Shown piece by piece: positions 46,306 through 55,200 of a DNA stretch of 64,000 nt. The DNA comes from CAZIOH01 sp964540815. GTDB taxonomy: Bacteria > Myxococcota_A > Polyangia > Fen-1088. Under the pieces are notes generated by a model. The model worked only from the letters and a program-made list of their open reading frames with translations, did not search any database and had not been told where the DNA came from. Position numbers and translations under genes: made by a program. The DNA lies in NCBI GenBank assembly GCA_964540815.1, contig CAZIOH010000004.1:62001-126000 (forward strand), in the 5' to 3' direction. Numbering within the stretch: the stretch's first letter is position 1; every line of letters starts with the position of its first letter.

Positions 46306-47440
46306 AGTCCAAGGGAACGACGAAGTGAATGCAGATGTGAACCACGATGAAATTGACGCCGCCATGCAGGCGGCGTGGGAAGCGCTCGAGGTCGGGAACG
46401 TGCAGAAGGCGCGCACCGCCGCGGGGGAGATCCTGGCGCACTGGCCGGTGGCGGCCGCCGAGATCGCGATGCTGCAGGCGGCCTGTGATCGGGAGGAGGG
46501 CCACTTCGAATCGGCCCTGGCTCGCCTGGCCGAAGCCGCGAAGTCCGATCCCGAATGGGCCACGCCCGAGCTCTGGATGGCCGAGATCCTGAGCGAGTCG
46601 CCCGAGGGGCAGGCCGAGGCCCTGCGCCACGCCAAGCGCGCGGTGGATCTGGCCGAGGAGGAGGACGAGTTCCTCGGGGCCCTCGGGTGCAAGGCCGCCA
46701 TCGAGCTCGAGCTCGGGCGGCTGGCGGAAGCCCGCAAGACCCTCGCCGAGCTCCCCCCGGCCGAGGTTCCCCTGGCGGATCCTGTCGTGGCGCTCGAGTT
46801 CGTGCACCTGCTGATCGAGGCCGAGGCGCCCGCCGAGGCGCGCGCTCGGCTCGGCGTCCTCACGGAGAACCACCCTGCCTACGCGGACGCGTGGTACCTG
46901 CGCGGCGTGCTGGCGGACATGGAGGGCGACGGCGACACGCGAACGACGTCGTGGGTCAAGACCCGGGAGCTCGATCTCGCCGAGATTGACGCCGAGGGCG
47001 GGGCAGGGGACGGGCAAGGCCACGAGGGTGAGGGTGAAGGTGAGGGCCAAGGACCCACCGAGGGGCACACGCACGACGAGGACTGCGTCCACCTCACCGA
47101 GGCCGAGCTGGCGGAGGTGGCGGAGGAGACCCTCGCCACCATGCCCGAGGAGCTGCGCGGCCGGCTGGCGGGGATTCCGATCCTGGTGGCCGACATCCCG
47201 GCCGCCGTCGACGTGCAGGGAGGGACCGATCCCCGGGCCCTCGGTCTGTTTCACGGGGCGACCCATGCCGAGAGCGGCGCCGATCCCGCGCTGACGCAGA
47301 TCCTGCTCTTCCGGAAGAACATCGAGCGGGTCGCCCACGACCGGGAATCGGTCCGGGACGAGGTGCGCACCACCTTGCTCCACGAGGCCGGCCACTTCTT
47401 CGGCCTGGACGAGGCCGCCCTCGAGCGCCTGGGGATCTGA
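46298..47440 (+). CDS. TPR protein fused to minimal metallopeptidase
   Basis: A 380-aa protein with TPR-like helices (about 20-215; ALEVGNVQKARTAAGEILAHWP, ALARLAEAAKSDPEW), an acidic low-complexity linker (about 225-260, with repeated GEGEGEG and HTHDEDC) and a zincin domain of the minimal type (DUF1025/PF06262, about 265-380). The zinc motif is HEAGHFFGLDE with H362, E363, H366 and third ligand D371. Family metallopeptidases are about 130 aa and usually stand alone; the TPR fusion is unusual. ATG at 46298 overlaps the ureohydrolase end. No signal peptide is seen. Confidence 0.85.
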   Translation: MSEVQGNDEVNADVNHDEIDAAMQAAWEALEVGNVQKARTAAGEILAHWPVAAAEIAMLQAACDREEGHFESALARLAEAAKSDPEWATPELWMAEILSESPEGQAEALRHAKRAVDLAEEEDEFLGALGCKAAIELELGRLAEARKTLAELPPAEVPLADPVVALEFVHLLIEAEAPAEARARLGVLTENHPAYADAWYLRGVLADMEGDGDTRTTSWVKTRELDLAEIDAEGGAGDGQGHEGEGEGEGQGPTEGHTHDEDCVHLTEAELAEVAEETLATMPEELRGRLAGIPILVADIPAAVDVQGGTDPRALGLFHGATHAESGADPALTQILLFRKNIERVAHDRESVRDEVRTTLLHEAGHFFGLDEAALERLGI

Positions 47441-47607
47441 GGAGGACGACGAGACCGGGTCCGGGTCCGAGTCCGTGCGAGCTCGTGTTCGTCGGGCGAC
47501 CGGCGACTTGCGGGGAGCGGGTCGCGATCCGGACACGCTGGTTGCCCCCCTCGAACTCGAACACGGACACGCTCGCCCTCCGGATCCGCCCCCGGGATCC
47601 TTGACCC

Positions 47608-47636
47608 TTGACAAGGGGGGGTGGGATCTTCATGAT
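47608..47636 (+). promoter_or_regulatory. Candidate sigma-70 promoter of rpsT
   Basis: TTGACA (47608-47613) and CATGAT (47631-47636) are separated by 17 bases, 38 bases before the rpsT start codon. The perfect -35 box stands out; the -10 box matches 4 of 6. The 234-base gap upstream of it shows only short GACGAG/TCCGGG direct repeats. Confidence 0.4.
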
Positions 47637-47674
47637 GCCCGGCTCCGAAGAACGCCCCAAGGAGACAAGCTCGA

Positions 47675-47938
47675 GTGGCAAACATCAAGTCATCGCAGAA
47701 GAAAAATCGCCAGCGGATCACGCGCGAGGCGCGCAACCAGTCCCGCAAGAGCGCGATGCGCACGGCGGTGAAGAAGGTCCGCGCGGCCATCGGCAAGAAG
47801 GACGCGACCGCCGCGACCAGCGCGCTCGGCGCCGCCATCGTGCAGCTCGATCGCGCGGCCTCGCGCGGGACGGTCAAGCGCGGCACCGCCTCGCGGTCGG
47901 TCTCGCGGCTGGTCCTCGCCGTCAACAAGCTCAAGTAG
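47675..47938 (+). CDS. rpsT: 30S ribosomal protein S20
   Basis: An 87-aa basic helical protein that binds 16S rRNA early in 30S assembly. Seen: MANIKSSQKKNRQRITREARN, SAMRTAVKKVRAAIGKKD, and the C-terminal KRGTASRSVSRLVLAVNKLK, matching S20 over the full length. Start is GTG at 47675 with GGAGA nine bases upstream; a non-ATG start is also known for S20 in other bacteria, where it limits expression. It converges on holA. Confidence 0.96.
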   Translation: MANIKSSQKKNRQRITREARNQSRKSAMRTAVKKVRAAIGKKDATAATSALGAAIVQLDRAASRGTVKRGTASRSVSRLVLAVNKLK

Positions 47939-48000
47939 CTCCCACCGCCGCTCGCTCGGCGGATGCGCCAGCCCGGAGCGGGCGTGCCCGTGTTCAGTGT

Positions 48001-49068
48001 TCAGCGCGTTGCCGCCCCGGGCGCGCGGGCGCTCTTGCCCCGCGCGCCGAGCGCGATGTCCTGGACCAGGCGCGACAGCAGGATTTCCCCGTCAATCTTG
48101 GACGACTTGAGCGCCCGGTCGGCCTGGAAGAGCCGCTCGAGGCCCCTGGCCAGGACCGGCTGGCTCATGCGCCGCGCGGGTCCAATCACGTCGTCGACGA
48201 AGAACGGCGGGACCCCCACCGCGCCCGCGATCTGGTCGCGCGGCATCCCCGACTCGAGCAGGGCCTTGGCCTTCCAGATCTGTCGCAGCTGGCGGGCGAG
48301 CATGAACTGCACCCGCAGGGGGGGCTCGCGGTTGCGGAACATGTTGGACAGGACGACGAGGGCGCCGGTGACCTCGCCCTCCGCGATGGCCCGGGTGAGC
48401 TCGAAGACGCTGCGCTGCCGGGTCTCGGCGATCAGGGTCTCGACGTCGTCGAGGGTGACGGGCTGCTCCGGGCCCACGAACAGGGACAGCTGCTCGAGCG
48501 CCTGCGACAGCGGTCCGAGCTCGGGGCCCGCCAGCGCCGCCAGGGCCGCGGCGGCGTCGGGGCGAAGGGCGATCCGACGCCGCTGGGCCTCGGCGCCCAG
48601 CCAGGCCGCGAGCTCGCGGTCGCGCAGAGGCAAGAACTCGTGCAGGTATCCCGCCTTCTTCAGGGCCTGGAACGCCTTGAACCGAACGTCCACCTTGTCG
48701 CCCACCAGGACCAGGCAGGCCTGCGGGTTCGGGTCCTTGATGTAGGGCACGAGCGGCGCGAGGGCGTCGGCCTTGACGCCGTCGATGCCCTTCGCCACGA
48801 CCAGCCGCATAGGGGACATCATGGGCAGCGTCTTGGCGGTCCCGACCACGCTGCCGAGATCACTCTCCCGCAGGTCGAAGCTGTCGAGGTTGAAGCTGGC
48901 GAAGGCCGCCGGGATCCGGGCCACGACCGCCTGGCGCACCGCCTGCAGCGCCCGGTCGACCAGGAACCGCTCCGCGCCGTGAAAGCAATAGATGGGGGCG
49001 AGCGCGCCCTCCGCGATGGCCGCGATCGGATCGGGACGGGGGCCGCTTCCTCGCGCGACGAATGCCAT
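48001..49068 (-). CDS. holA: DNA polymerase III delta subunit
   Basis: A 355-aa clamp-loader subunit. Delta opens the beta clamp and forms a pentamer with tau/gamma and delta-prime. Seen: APIYCFHGAERFLVDRAL near the N-terminus (the nonfunctional ATPase fold without Walker A), a clamp-binding segment with SFDLRE, LVVAKGIDGVKADAL, then the all-alpha lid and collar domain (QLRQIWKAKALLESG; ALKSSKIDGEILLSRLVQDI). ATG at 49068 is used; GTG at 49083 adds five residues. holA next to rpsT is a frequent bacterial pairing, here as convergent neighbours. Confidence 0.93.
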   Translation of the reverse strand: MAFVARGSGPRPDPIAAIAEGALAPIYCFHGAERFLVDRALQAVRQAVVARIPAAFASFNLDSFDLRESDLGSVVGTAKTLPMMSPMRLVVAKGIDGVKADALAPLVPYIKDPNPQACLVLVGDKVDVRFKAFQALKKAGYLHEFLPLRDRELAAWLGAEAQRRRIALRPDAAAALAALAGPELGPLSQALEQLSLFVGPEQPVTLDDVETLIAETRQRSVFELTRAIAEGEVTGALVVLSNMFRNREPPLRVQFMLARQLRQIWKAKALLESGMPRDQIAGAVGVPPFFVDDVIGPARRMSQPVLARGLERLFQADRALKSSKIDGEILLSRLVQDIALGARGKSARAPGAATR

Positions 49069-49091
49069 CCGGGTGTTGTACACCTTGCACC

Positions 49092-49427
49092 ATGGACGGT
49101 CGTCTGAAAACGGTGCTCTTGCTCTTCGGATCGAACATGTTCATGACCGTCGCATGGTATGGCCACCTGCGGTTCAAGAGCGCGCCGCTCTGGCTCGCGA
49201 TCCTGGTGAGCTGGGGGATCGCCCTGTTCGAATATTGCCTGCAGGTGCCGGCCAACCGCATCGGGTACCGGGCGCTGTCGGCGTACCAGCTCAAGATCCT
49301 GCAAGAGAGCATCACGCTCGTGGTGTTCATCGCCTTCGCGGCGCTGTGGCTCGGAGAGGGGATGAAGTGGAAGTATCTGGCGTCCCTCGGCCTCATCTTC
49401 GCGGCCGTCGTGGTCGCGTTTCGGTGA
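49092..49427 (+). CDS. DUF486/DMT-family small membrane protein
   Basis: A 111-aa protein of the DUF486 (DMT superfamily-like) group, with four hydrophobic helices: LLLFGSNMFMTVAWYGHL, LAILVSWGIALFEYCLQVPANR, LQESITLVVFIAFAALWL and LASLGLIFAAVVVAF. The conserved FEYCLQVPANRIGY segment is characteristic. Its role is unknown; small DMT relatives often transport cationic compounds. Start ATG at 49092 diverges from holA, and its stop overlaps the mutY start (GTGA), so it is cotranscribed with mutY. Confidence 0.85.
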   Translation: MDGRLKTVLLLFGSNMFMTVAWYGHLRFKSAPLWLAILVSWGIALFEYCLQVPANRIGYRALSAYQLKILQESITLVVFIAFAALWLGEGMKWKYLASLGLIFAAVVVAFR

Positions 49428-50629
49428 CCCCTCCGGCCCCCAAAAGGGCGCCGGCGGCGGTGGCGGCGCCGCGCCGGCTGCGCGCGGCCGGACCGGCGGC
49501 GGCGGTGTCGGCGGCGCTCCTCGGCTGGTACGGGCGCGCGCAGCGGGATCTGCCCTGGCGCCGGGAGCCGTCGCCCTACAAGACGCTGGTGTCCGAGCTC
49601 ATGCTGCAGCAGACGGGCGTGTCGGTGGTGATCCCGTACTTTCATCGCTGGCTCGCACGCTTCCCCGATCTCGCGACGCTGGCCGCCGCCCCCGAGGGCG
49701 AGGTCACCGCCGCCTGGTCCGGGCTCGGGTATTACGCCCGGGCCCGGAACCTCCAGCGCGCGGCGCGCGCCGTGGTCGCCGAGCACGGCGGGGTCCTGCC
49801 GTCGGACGAAGCGGCGCTGCGGGCGCTCCCCGGGGTGGGCCCGTACACCGCGGCCGCCATCGCCGCCATCGCCTTCGGGCGGCGGGCCTTCGCGCTCGAT
49901 GGAAACGCGGTCCGGGTGGTGGCGCGGCTGTGCGGCGTCGAGGCCCCGGTGAACACGCCCGACATGCGCGCGCGCCTGGCGGCGGCCGGCCTCGCCTGGG
50001 TCCCGTCCCGGGGCAGCGGCGACTTCGTCCAGGCCGTCATGGAGCTCGGCGCGATGGTGTGTCGCCCGAGGACGCCCGACTGCGGCGGCTGTCCGGTCGC
50101 GCACCTGTGCCACGCCGCCCGTCGCGGGCGAGCGGAGGCCATACCCGTGAAGACGGCGCGGGCCCCGAGGGTGGGGGTGCGCTGGGCCGCGCTGCGAGCC
50201 TGGTCGCGCGGGGATGTGGCCCTCGGGCTGCGCACGACCGGGCTCCTGGCGGGCACCTTCCTGCCGCCCGTGGTCGCGGTGCCCGCGGAGGGTGCGCGGC
50301 AAGACGTCGACGTCGACGACGACGACGATGACGATGACGATGGCCTTGGCGCGGGGGTGGGAGCGGGCGCGGGGCGGGTCGCCGGCACCCCGGCCACGCC
50401 AGCGTGGGGGGCGCTGCTCGCCGCGCCGCACGCGCCGGCGCCGAGGTTCGTGGCCACGATCCGGCATGTGCTCACCCACCGCGACCTCACCGTCGATCTG
50501 TTCGAATGCGAGGTGGCCAGGCGCTCGGTGCTCGGCGGGGCGCCACCGGGCGGATGGCGCTGGGTCAGTCCCCTGGACGCAGGTGGGCTGGCGCTGTCGT
50601 CCCTCGGGCGCAAGCTCCTCGCGCGCTGA
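49424..50629 (+). CDS. mutY: A/G-specific adenine glycosylase
   Basis: A 401-aa DNA repair enzyme that removes adenine opposite 8-oxoguanine. Seen: helix-hairpin-helix LPGVGPYTAAAIAAIAFG, catalytic E58 in SELMLQQTG, catalytic D159 in ALDGNAVRV and the 4Fe-4S cluster C213, C220, C223, C229. A C-terminal NUDIX-like domain (about 245-400) recognises oxoguanine. Between about 290 and 325 lies an extra linker: residues 294-306 are DVDV followed by nine Asp, then a Gly/Ala run. The GTG at 49424 overlaps the DUF486 stop. Confidence 0.92.
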   Translation: MTPPAPKRAPAAVAAPRRLRAAGPAAAVSAALLGWYGRAQRDLPWRREPSPYKTLVSELMLQQTGVSVVIPYFHRWLARFPDLATLAAAPEGEVTAAWSGLGYYARARNLQRAARAVVAEHGGVLPSDEAALRALPGVGPYTAAAIAAIAFGRRAFALDGNAVRVVARLCGVEAPVNTPDMRARLAAAGLAWVPSRGSGDFVQAVMELGAMVCRPRTPDCGGCPVAHLCHAARRGRAEAIPVKTARAPRVGVRWAALRAWSRGDVALGLRTTGLLAGTFLPPVVAVPAEGARQDVDVDDDDDDDDDGLGAGVGAGAGRVAGTPATPAWGALLAAPHAPAPRFVATIRHVLTHRDLTVDLFECEVARRSVLGGAPPGGWRWVSPLDAGGLALSSLGRKLLAR

Positions 50630-50700
50630 CCGAGGCCCGGCTGGTCGGGCGCTGGCGGCAAAAGAAAGACAGCGCGGCCGATTCGCCGTAGAAAGCTGGC

Positions 50701-53100
50701 ATGCGCCGGTCTCCCTCTCGCTGCCAGCTGCTCCTCGTCGCCGGATCGCTGGCCGGATGCGCCTTCGCCCGTTCGCAGGGCCTCACGCCGACCACCGGGA
50801 TCCCCGCCGCCGAGGTTCCGGCGCGGGGCTCGGGCGCGGCCTCCGGCGGGTCCTCGGGGGCGGTCGGGCCCGAGCGCGATGCCTCGGCGACCGGGGCCGC
50901 GCCGCCGGGGGCGGCCGGCGGCCCGGCGAAACCTGCGGGCTCGCGGGCCGGGGCTCTGACGCCGGACTCGGCGATCCTCGGGCGCGAAGGCCGCGGGGCC
51001 GAGGCCGACTTCGAGGCCGCCCGGATCCACTTCGACCGTGGTGAAACTGCGTCCGCTCGCGCGGCGCTCGAGAGCTTCGTCAAGCTCCACCCCGAGCACC
51101 CGAGCCGGGTCTTCGCCGATCTGATGCTGGCCCGCCTGGCCCTCCAGCGCGCAGAGCCGAAGGAGGCCCGCCGCATCCTCGAGCCGTGGGTCGGAGAGGG
51201 GAGCGCCCAGGCGCCGGGTGGAGCGGGTCGTGCGTCGTCCTCGGCGTCGTCCTCGGCTTCTTCTTCGGCGTCGTCCTCGGCGTCTTCCGGGGCGGGGGCC
51301 GCCGCGGCCGGGACCCCGCCGCCCGGCGTGCTCGCCGCGGGGGCGAGCCCACGCGCCGCGGCCACGTACTACCTCGGCCTCGCCGAGGTTCGCCTCGGCA
51401 ACCTCGACCGCGGGCGGGAGCTCTTGCTGCCGTTCCTGCCGAGGAGCGGGTCCGAGGTGGATCCCGCCGACGAGGCTGGAATCGAGCTGCGCGGCGCGCT
51501 GGCCGAGGCCGTCGCACCCCAGGACCCGGCGGGGGCGCTCGAGCTGTGGGGCGCCTACTTTCGCGTGGGCCGGGATTGCGAGAAGGCCTGGGCCCGCAAG
51601 CGCGCCACCGAGATAGCCGCGCAGGTCAACCCCGAGGGGGCCTGGCGGGCGTACGGGGCGGCCTCTCCTGGCGGGCTCGCGCGCGCCACTCTCGGCAGCA
51701 AGGCGGCGCTCTACTTGCGGGGCCGCGGTGATCCCACGGGGGCCATGTTCGTCGAGTCGGAGACCAACGCCGCCCGCCATGCCCTCGGCTTCGACAGCGC
51801 GGTGTCGCGGGTGGGGCCGGGCGATCCCAACCGCATCGGCCTCGCGATCCCGCTGTCGGGGAAGTTCCAGGTGGTGGGCGAGGCCGCCTTGCGGGCCGCC
51901 ATGCTGGCCGGGGGCGCCCCCGCGCGCGGCCCCGCGGGTGGCGCGGCCGGGGCGGGGGCGCCCGCGACGCCTCCGGGGGCGAATGCCCTCGCCGCCGGCA
52001 CCCAGGCCGGGGGGCCCGCGGGGACCGGACCCGTGCAGCTCATCGTGCGCGACACCGGCACCGATCCCGAGCGCGCGGCGCGCAGCGTGACCGAGCTGTC
52101 GCACGCCGAGGCGGTGATCGGGGTGATCGCGGCCGCCGGAGCCGCCGGCGGGGCCAAGATCGGCTCGGGGGCCGTCGCCCAGGCCTCCGAGGACGGCATT
52201 CCGCTGCTCGCGCTCGACGATGCCCCCCCGGGGGCCCTCACCTCGGCCTTCCAGATGATTCACGCGCCCGATGCCCGCGCGCGGAGCCTCGCCAGCCAGG
52301 CGCTGCGCCTCGGGGTCAAGACCTTCGCGCTGCTCGGCCCCGATCACGCCGCGAGTCGCAAATTGCGAGAGGCGTTCCGCAAGGCGGTGGTGGAGGGCGG
52401 GGGCACGGTGGTGGTCGAGGCGACCTACGTCCCGGGGGCCACGTCCTTCGCCCCGGCGGTGGCCCAGCTCAAGCGCGCGCGCTTCGAGGCGGTGTTCGTG
52501 CCGGACGCGGCGGAGCGCATCGCGCTCATCGCGCCTGCCCTGGCCGTGGCGGATCTGTGGCCACAGCCCTGGGTCAAGCCCGCGCCCGGAGCGGCGCGTG
52601 CGCCATCGAGGCGCGCCACGCGCGCCGCCCGGCGTCGGACCCGCGAGCCGGGTGCCCAGCCGGGCCAAGGCGATGGCGACGACGCGGAGGCGGCCGTGCC
52701 CGTGCTCCTCCTGTCGACGGCGAACGATCTCTCCGGCAAGTTGCTGGAGCAGGCCGGCCGCTATGTCCAGGGGGCATTGCTGTGCCCGGGCTTCTTCGCG
52801 GCGGTCGGCAACCCGGCCGCCCGGTCCTTCGCCGAGGCGTACCGGCTGGCCTACGGCCGCGATCCCCACGCCGTGGAGGCGTACGCCTACGACGCCGTCG
52901 CCGCCTTTCGCGCGATGGCGCAGCGTGGGGCCCGCACCCGGGCCGACGTGATCCGGGCGCTCGGCGCCAAGGACGGCAGGCCTCTGCTCGGCGGGCTCAC
53001 CGGCAACCTCACCTTCGGTCCCGACCACGGCCGGGTCGACGAGCCCATCGTGTACGTGGTCGACGGCGCCGACATTCGGCCCCTGGAGCCGCCCCGCTGA
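50701..53100 (+). CDS. LpoA-like lipoprotein with periplasmic-binding fold
   Basis: A 799-aa lipoprotein: signal peptide with lipobox LAGC, Ala/Gly/Pro-rich linker, TPR-like segment (about 100-170; ADFEAARIHFDRGE), a Ser/Ala repeat tract (about 178-196) and a C-terminal Leu/Ile/Val-binding-type periplasmic fold (about 380-795; RIGLAIPLSGKFQVVGEAALRAAML, HAEAVIGVIAAAG, KLREAFRKAVVEGGGTVVVEATY, AVEAYAYDAVAAFRAM). This TPR plus binding-fold layout matches LpoA, the activator of PBP1A. A basic insert (TRAARRRTREPGAQPGQGDGD) interrupts the fold near residue 645. Function as a PBP activator is inference. Confidence 0.75.
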   Translation: MRRSPSRCQLLLVAGSLAGCAFARSQGLTPTTGIPAAEVPARGSGAASGGSSGAVGPERDASATGAAPPGAAGGPAKPAGSRAGALTPDSAILGREGRGAEADFEAARIHFDRGETASARAALESFVKLHPEHPSRVFADLMLARLALQRAEPKEARRILEPWVGEGSAQAPGGAGRASSSASSSASSSASSSASSGAGAAAAGTPPPGVLAAGASPRAAATYYLGLAEVRLGNLDRGRELLLPFLPRSGSEVDPADEAGIELRGALAEAVAPQDPAGALELWGAYFRVGRDCEKAWARKRATEIAAQVNPEGAWRAYGAASPGGLARATLGSKAALYLRGRGDPTGAMFVESETNAARHALGFDSAVSRVGPGDPNRIGLAIPLSGKFQVVGEAALRAAMLAGGAPARGPAGGAAGAGAPATPPGANALAAGTQAGGPAGTGPVQLIVRDTGTDPERAARSVTELSHAEAVIGVIAAAGAAGGAKIGSGAVAQASEDGIPLLALDDAPPGALTSAFQMIHAPDARARSLASQALRLGVKTFALLGPDHAASRKLREAFRKAVVEGGGTVVVEATYVPGATSFAPAVAQLKRARFEAVFVPDAAERIALIAPALAVADLWPQPWVKPAPGAARAPSRRATRAARRRTREPGAQPGQGDGDDAEAAVPVLLLSTANDLSGKLLEQAGRYVQGALLCPGFFAAVGNPAARSFAEAYRLAYGRDPHAVEAYAYDAVAAFRAMAQRGARTRADVIRALGAKDGRPLLGGLTGNLTFGPDHGRVDEPIVYVVDGADIRPLEPPR

Positions 53101-53214
53101 TCGGGTGAGCTTCCGACGCGGCCGGCGTCGCGGGCGTGACGCGCGGGCTCGCGCCCTTGGACTTGCGTCCGCGCGAGATTTGCCCCATACAAGGCGCCCG
53201 GAGGTCCCCTCGAC

Positions 53215-54300
53215 ATGTCCCGTATTCCCGTTGCCGTGGTTGGCGCGACCGGCCTCGCCGGTCAGCAGTTCCTCGCGTCCCTCGCCGCGCACCCGATGTT
53301 CGAGGTCCGCAAGCTGGCGGCCTCCAGCCGCTCGGCCGGCAAGCCCTACGCGCAGGCGATTCGCAACGAGCAGGGGGCCTCGCGCTGGTTCTGCAGCGAG
53401 CCGTTGGCGCCGGAGTTCGCGGCGCTCACGGTGGAGGACTCGGCGACCATGACCAGCGATGGCCTCGCGCTCTGCTTCTCCGCGGTAGAGGCGGACGTGG
53501 CCCGCGAGATGGAGCCCCGCTTCGCGAAGGACATCGCCGTCATCTCCACCGCCAGCGCCTTCCGCTACGAGGACGACGTGCCGGTCTTTCTGCCGGGCGT
53601 CAACTGGGATCACGCGGCGCTGATCGACATCCAGCGCAAGAACCGCGGCTGGAAGGGGTTCATCAGCCCGGGCCCGAACTGCACCACGGTGGGCCTCGCC
53701 ATGACCCTGCGCCCGCTCGACGTGGCCTTCGGGGTGGGCAAGGTGATCATGACCTCGATGCAGGCGCTCTCGGGCGCCGGCCGCAGCCCGGGCGTCTCGG
53801 CCATGGACATCCTCGACAACATCGTGCCCTACATCCCCAAGGAAGAGGAGAAGGTCGAGAAGGAGACCCTCAAGATCCTGGGCAAGGTCGGGCCCAAGGG
53901 GGTGGTGCCGGCCGGCCTGCGGGTCTCCTGCACCTGCACCCGGGTCAACGTGCTCGAGGGTCACACCGAGTCGGTGTTCGTCGAGCTGCTGCGCAAGGCC
54001 TCGCTCGCCGACGTGAAGGCGGCCTGGCGCGAGCTCGGCTCGGATCTGCGGACCCTCGGGCTTCCCTCCGCACCCGAGCACCTGGTGTCGTACACCGAGG
54101 ATCCGTTCCGTCCACAGGTGCGCCTCGATCGCGACGCCGAGGGCGGGATGTCCACGGTGGTCGGTCGTCTGCGCGAGGACACCGTCCTCGGCGGGGTCAA
54201 GTACATGCTGGTCTCGCACAACACCCGGATGGGCGCCGCCAAGGGCGCGATCCTGGTGGCGGAGTACCTGGCCAAGAAGGGCTACATCCCCGGAGCCTGA
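53215..54300 (+). CDS. asd: Aspartate-semialdehyde dehydrogenase
   Basis: A 361-aa NADP-dependent enzyme giving aspartate-semialdehyde for lysine, diaminopimelate, threonine and methionine synthesis. Seen: NADP-binding VAVVGATGLAGQQFL at the N-terminus, active-site Cys C156 in GPNCTTVGLAM, catalytic H250 in RVNVLEGHTES, and STASAFRYEDDVP. It belongs to the archaeal/fungal-like subgroup rather than the E. coli type, judged by the long C-terminal dimer domain. ATG at 53215 begins right at the Rossmann fold. The 3' end overlaps the convergent amidohydrolase gene by 19 bases. Confidence 0.93.
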   Translation: MSRIPVAVVGATGLAGQQFLASLAAHPMFEVRKLAASSRSAGKPYAQAIRNEQGASRWFCSEPLAPEFAALTVEDSATMTSDGLALCFSAVEADVAREMEPRFAKDIAVISTASAFRYEDDVPVFLPGVNWDHAALIDIQRKNRGWKGFISPGPNCTTVGLAMTLRPLDVAFGVGKVIMTSMQALSGAGRSPGVSAMDILDNIVPYIPKEEEKVEKETLKILGKVGPKGVVPAGLRVSCTCTRVNVLEGHTESVFVELLRKASLADVKAAWRELGSDLRTLGLPSAPEHLVSYTEDPFRPQVRLDRDAEGGMSTVVGRLREDTVLGGVKYMLVSHNTRMGAAKGAILVAEYLAKKGYIPGA

Positions 54301-55166
54301 GGCCCGGGCACGAAGGTGGAGAGCCTGGTGACGAGGGCGGCGAGGTGGCGCGCGAGCTGGCGAAAGCCCTCCTCGCGCGGCACGAAGGAGCCCTCGTCCA
54401 TGTACAGATCGCGCCGCAGCTCGATCTGGATGGCGTGAATGCCTTCCGCCGGGCGACCGTGGTGGCTGGTGATGAACCCGCCCCGGTAGGGATCGTTGAA
54501 GGTCACCTTGTAGCTGGCGGCCTCGAAGTGGGCGCCCACCAGGGCCGAGAGCTCGGGCGCGCAGCTGGTCCCGTCTCGGTCGCCCGGGACCACGGCGGCA
54601 CGCTCGCGCGCCGGATCCTTGTGGCCTTGTCGACCGACCGACGGCATCGAGTGCCCGTCGACCAGGATGGCGTACCCGAACCGTGCTCGGGCGCGCTCGA
54701 GCGCGGCTCCGAGGGCCGCGTAGTAGGCCGCGTGCATCTGGCGCCGGGCCTCCCATTCCGCGAGGGCGAGCGGCCGCCGCAACGCCGGGCTTCCAGTGGT
54801 GGTCACGGTCCAGATGAATCCCCGCCCGTCCGCGTTGGCGGGGGCCGGATGCTCGGGCACCGCTCGGGCCGAGACGTCGTCGGGGTGGCGGTTCATGTCG
54901 CAGACGAAGCGGGAGTAGCGCGCGACCACGAACGGGATCGCCGGGGACAGCCGGTGCACGGCCGGATCGCCCGGCGGCCGCTCGCTCACGCCGTAGAGGC
55001 GATCGACCATCAGGTCCGCGTCACAGCGCACGTCCATCTCCGGATCGAGCGCGTCCTCGAAGCCGGCGATCTCGACGCCCGCATGGGGGACGCTGAGCAC
55101 GAGGGGCGTCGTCACCTCGGCTGGCACGTGGCTGCGAAAGGTGCTGGTGGGCGCGGGGAAGTGCAT
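54282..55166 (-). CDS. N-formylglutamate amidohydrolase-like protein
   Basis: A 294-aa protein of the N-formylglutamate amidohydrolase family (PF05013), zinc enzymes of histidine degradation. Seen: LVLSVPHAGVEIAG, DADLMVDRLYG, ARYSRFVCDMNRHPDD, AILVDGHSMPSVG with a likely zinc His, and SHHGRPAEGIHAIQIELRRDLYMDE. The ATG at 55166 (MHFPAPTST) fits; upstream codons are not needed. With the ureohydrolase it could form the last steps from formimidoylglutamate, but no other hut gene is visible. The 3' end overlaps asd tail to tail. Confidence 0.85.
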   Translation of the reverse strand: MHFPAPTSTFRSHVPAEVTTPLVLSVPHAGVEIAGFEDALDPEMDVRCDADLMVDRLYGVSERPPGDPAVHRLSPAIPFVVARYSRFVCDMNRHPDDVSARAVPEHPAPANADGRGFIWTVTTTGSPALRRPLALAEWEARRQMHAAYYAALGAALERARARFGYAILVDGHSMPSVGRQGHKDPARERAAVVPGDRDGTSCAPELSALVGAHFEAASYKVTFNDPYRGGFITSHHGRPAEGIHAIQIELRRDLYMDEGSFVPREEGFRQLARHLAALVTRLSTFVPGPQAPGM

Positions 55167-55200
55167 CGTCGGAGGCCTCGGGGGTTCTGGGTGGTCGGGG

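Noticed and set aside
43492..46863. A 1123-codon minus-strand open frame
   Set aside because: Antisense to the FHA regulator, ureohydrolase and metallopeptidase genes, which have clear motifs. Long shadow frames are expected in such GC-rich DNA.
49732..54756. A 1674-codon minus-strand open frame
   Set aside because: Antisense to mutY, the LpoA-like gene and asd; low-complexity Arg/Gly/Ala sequence without domains.
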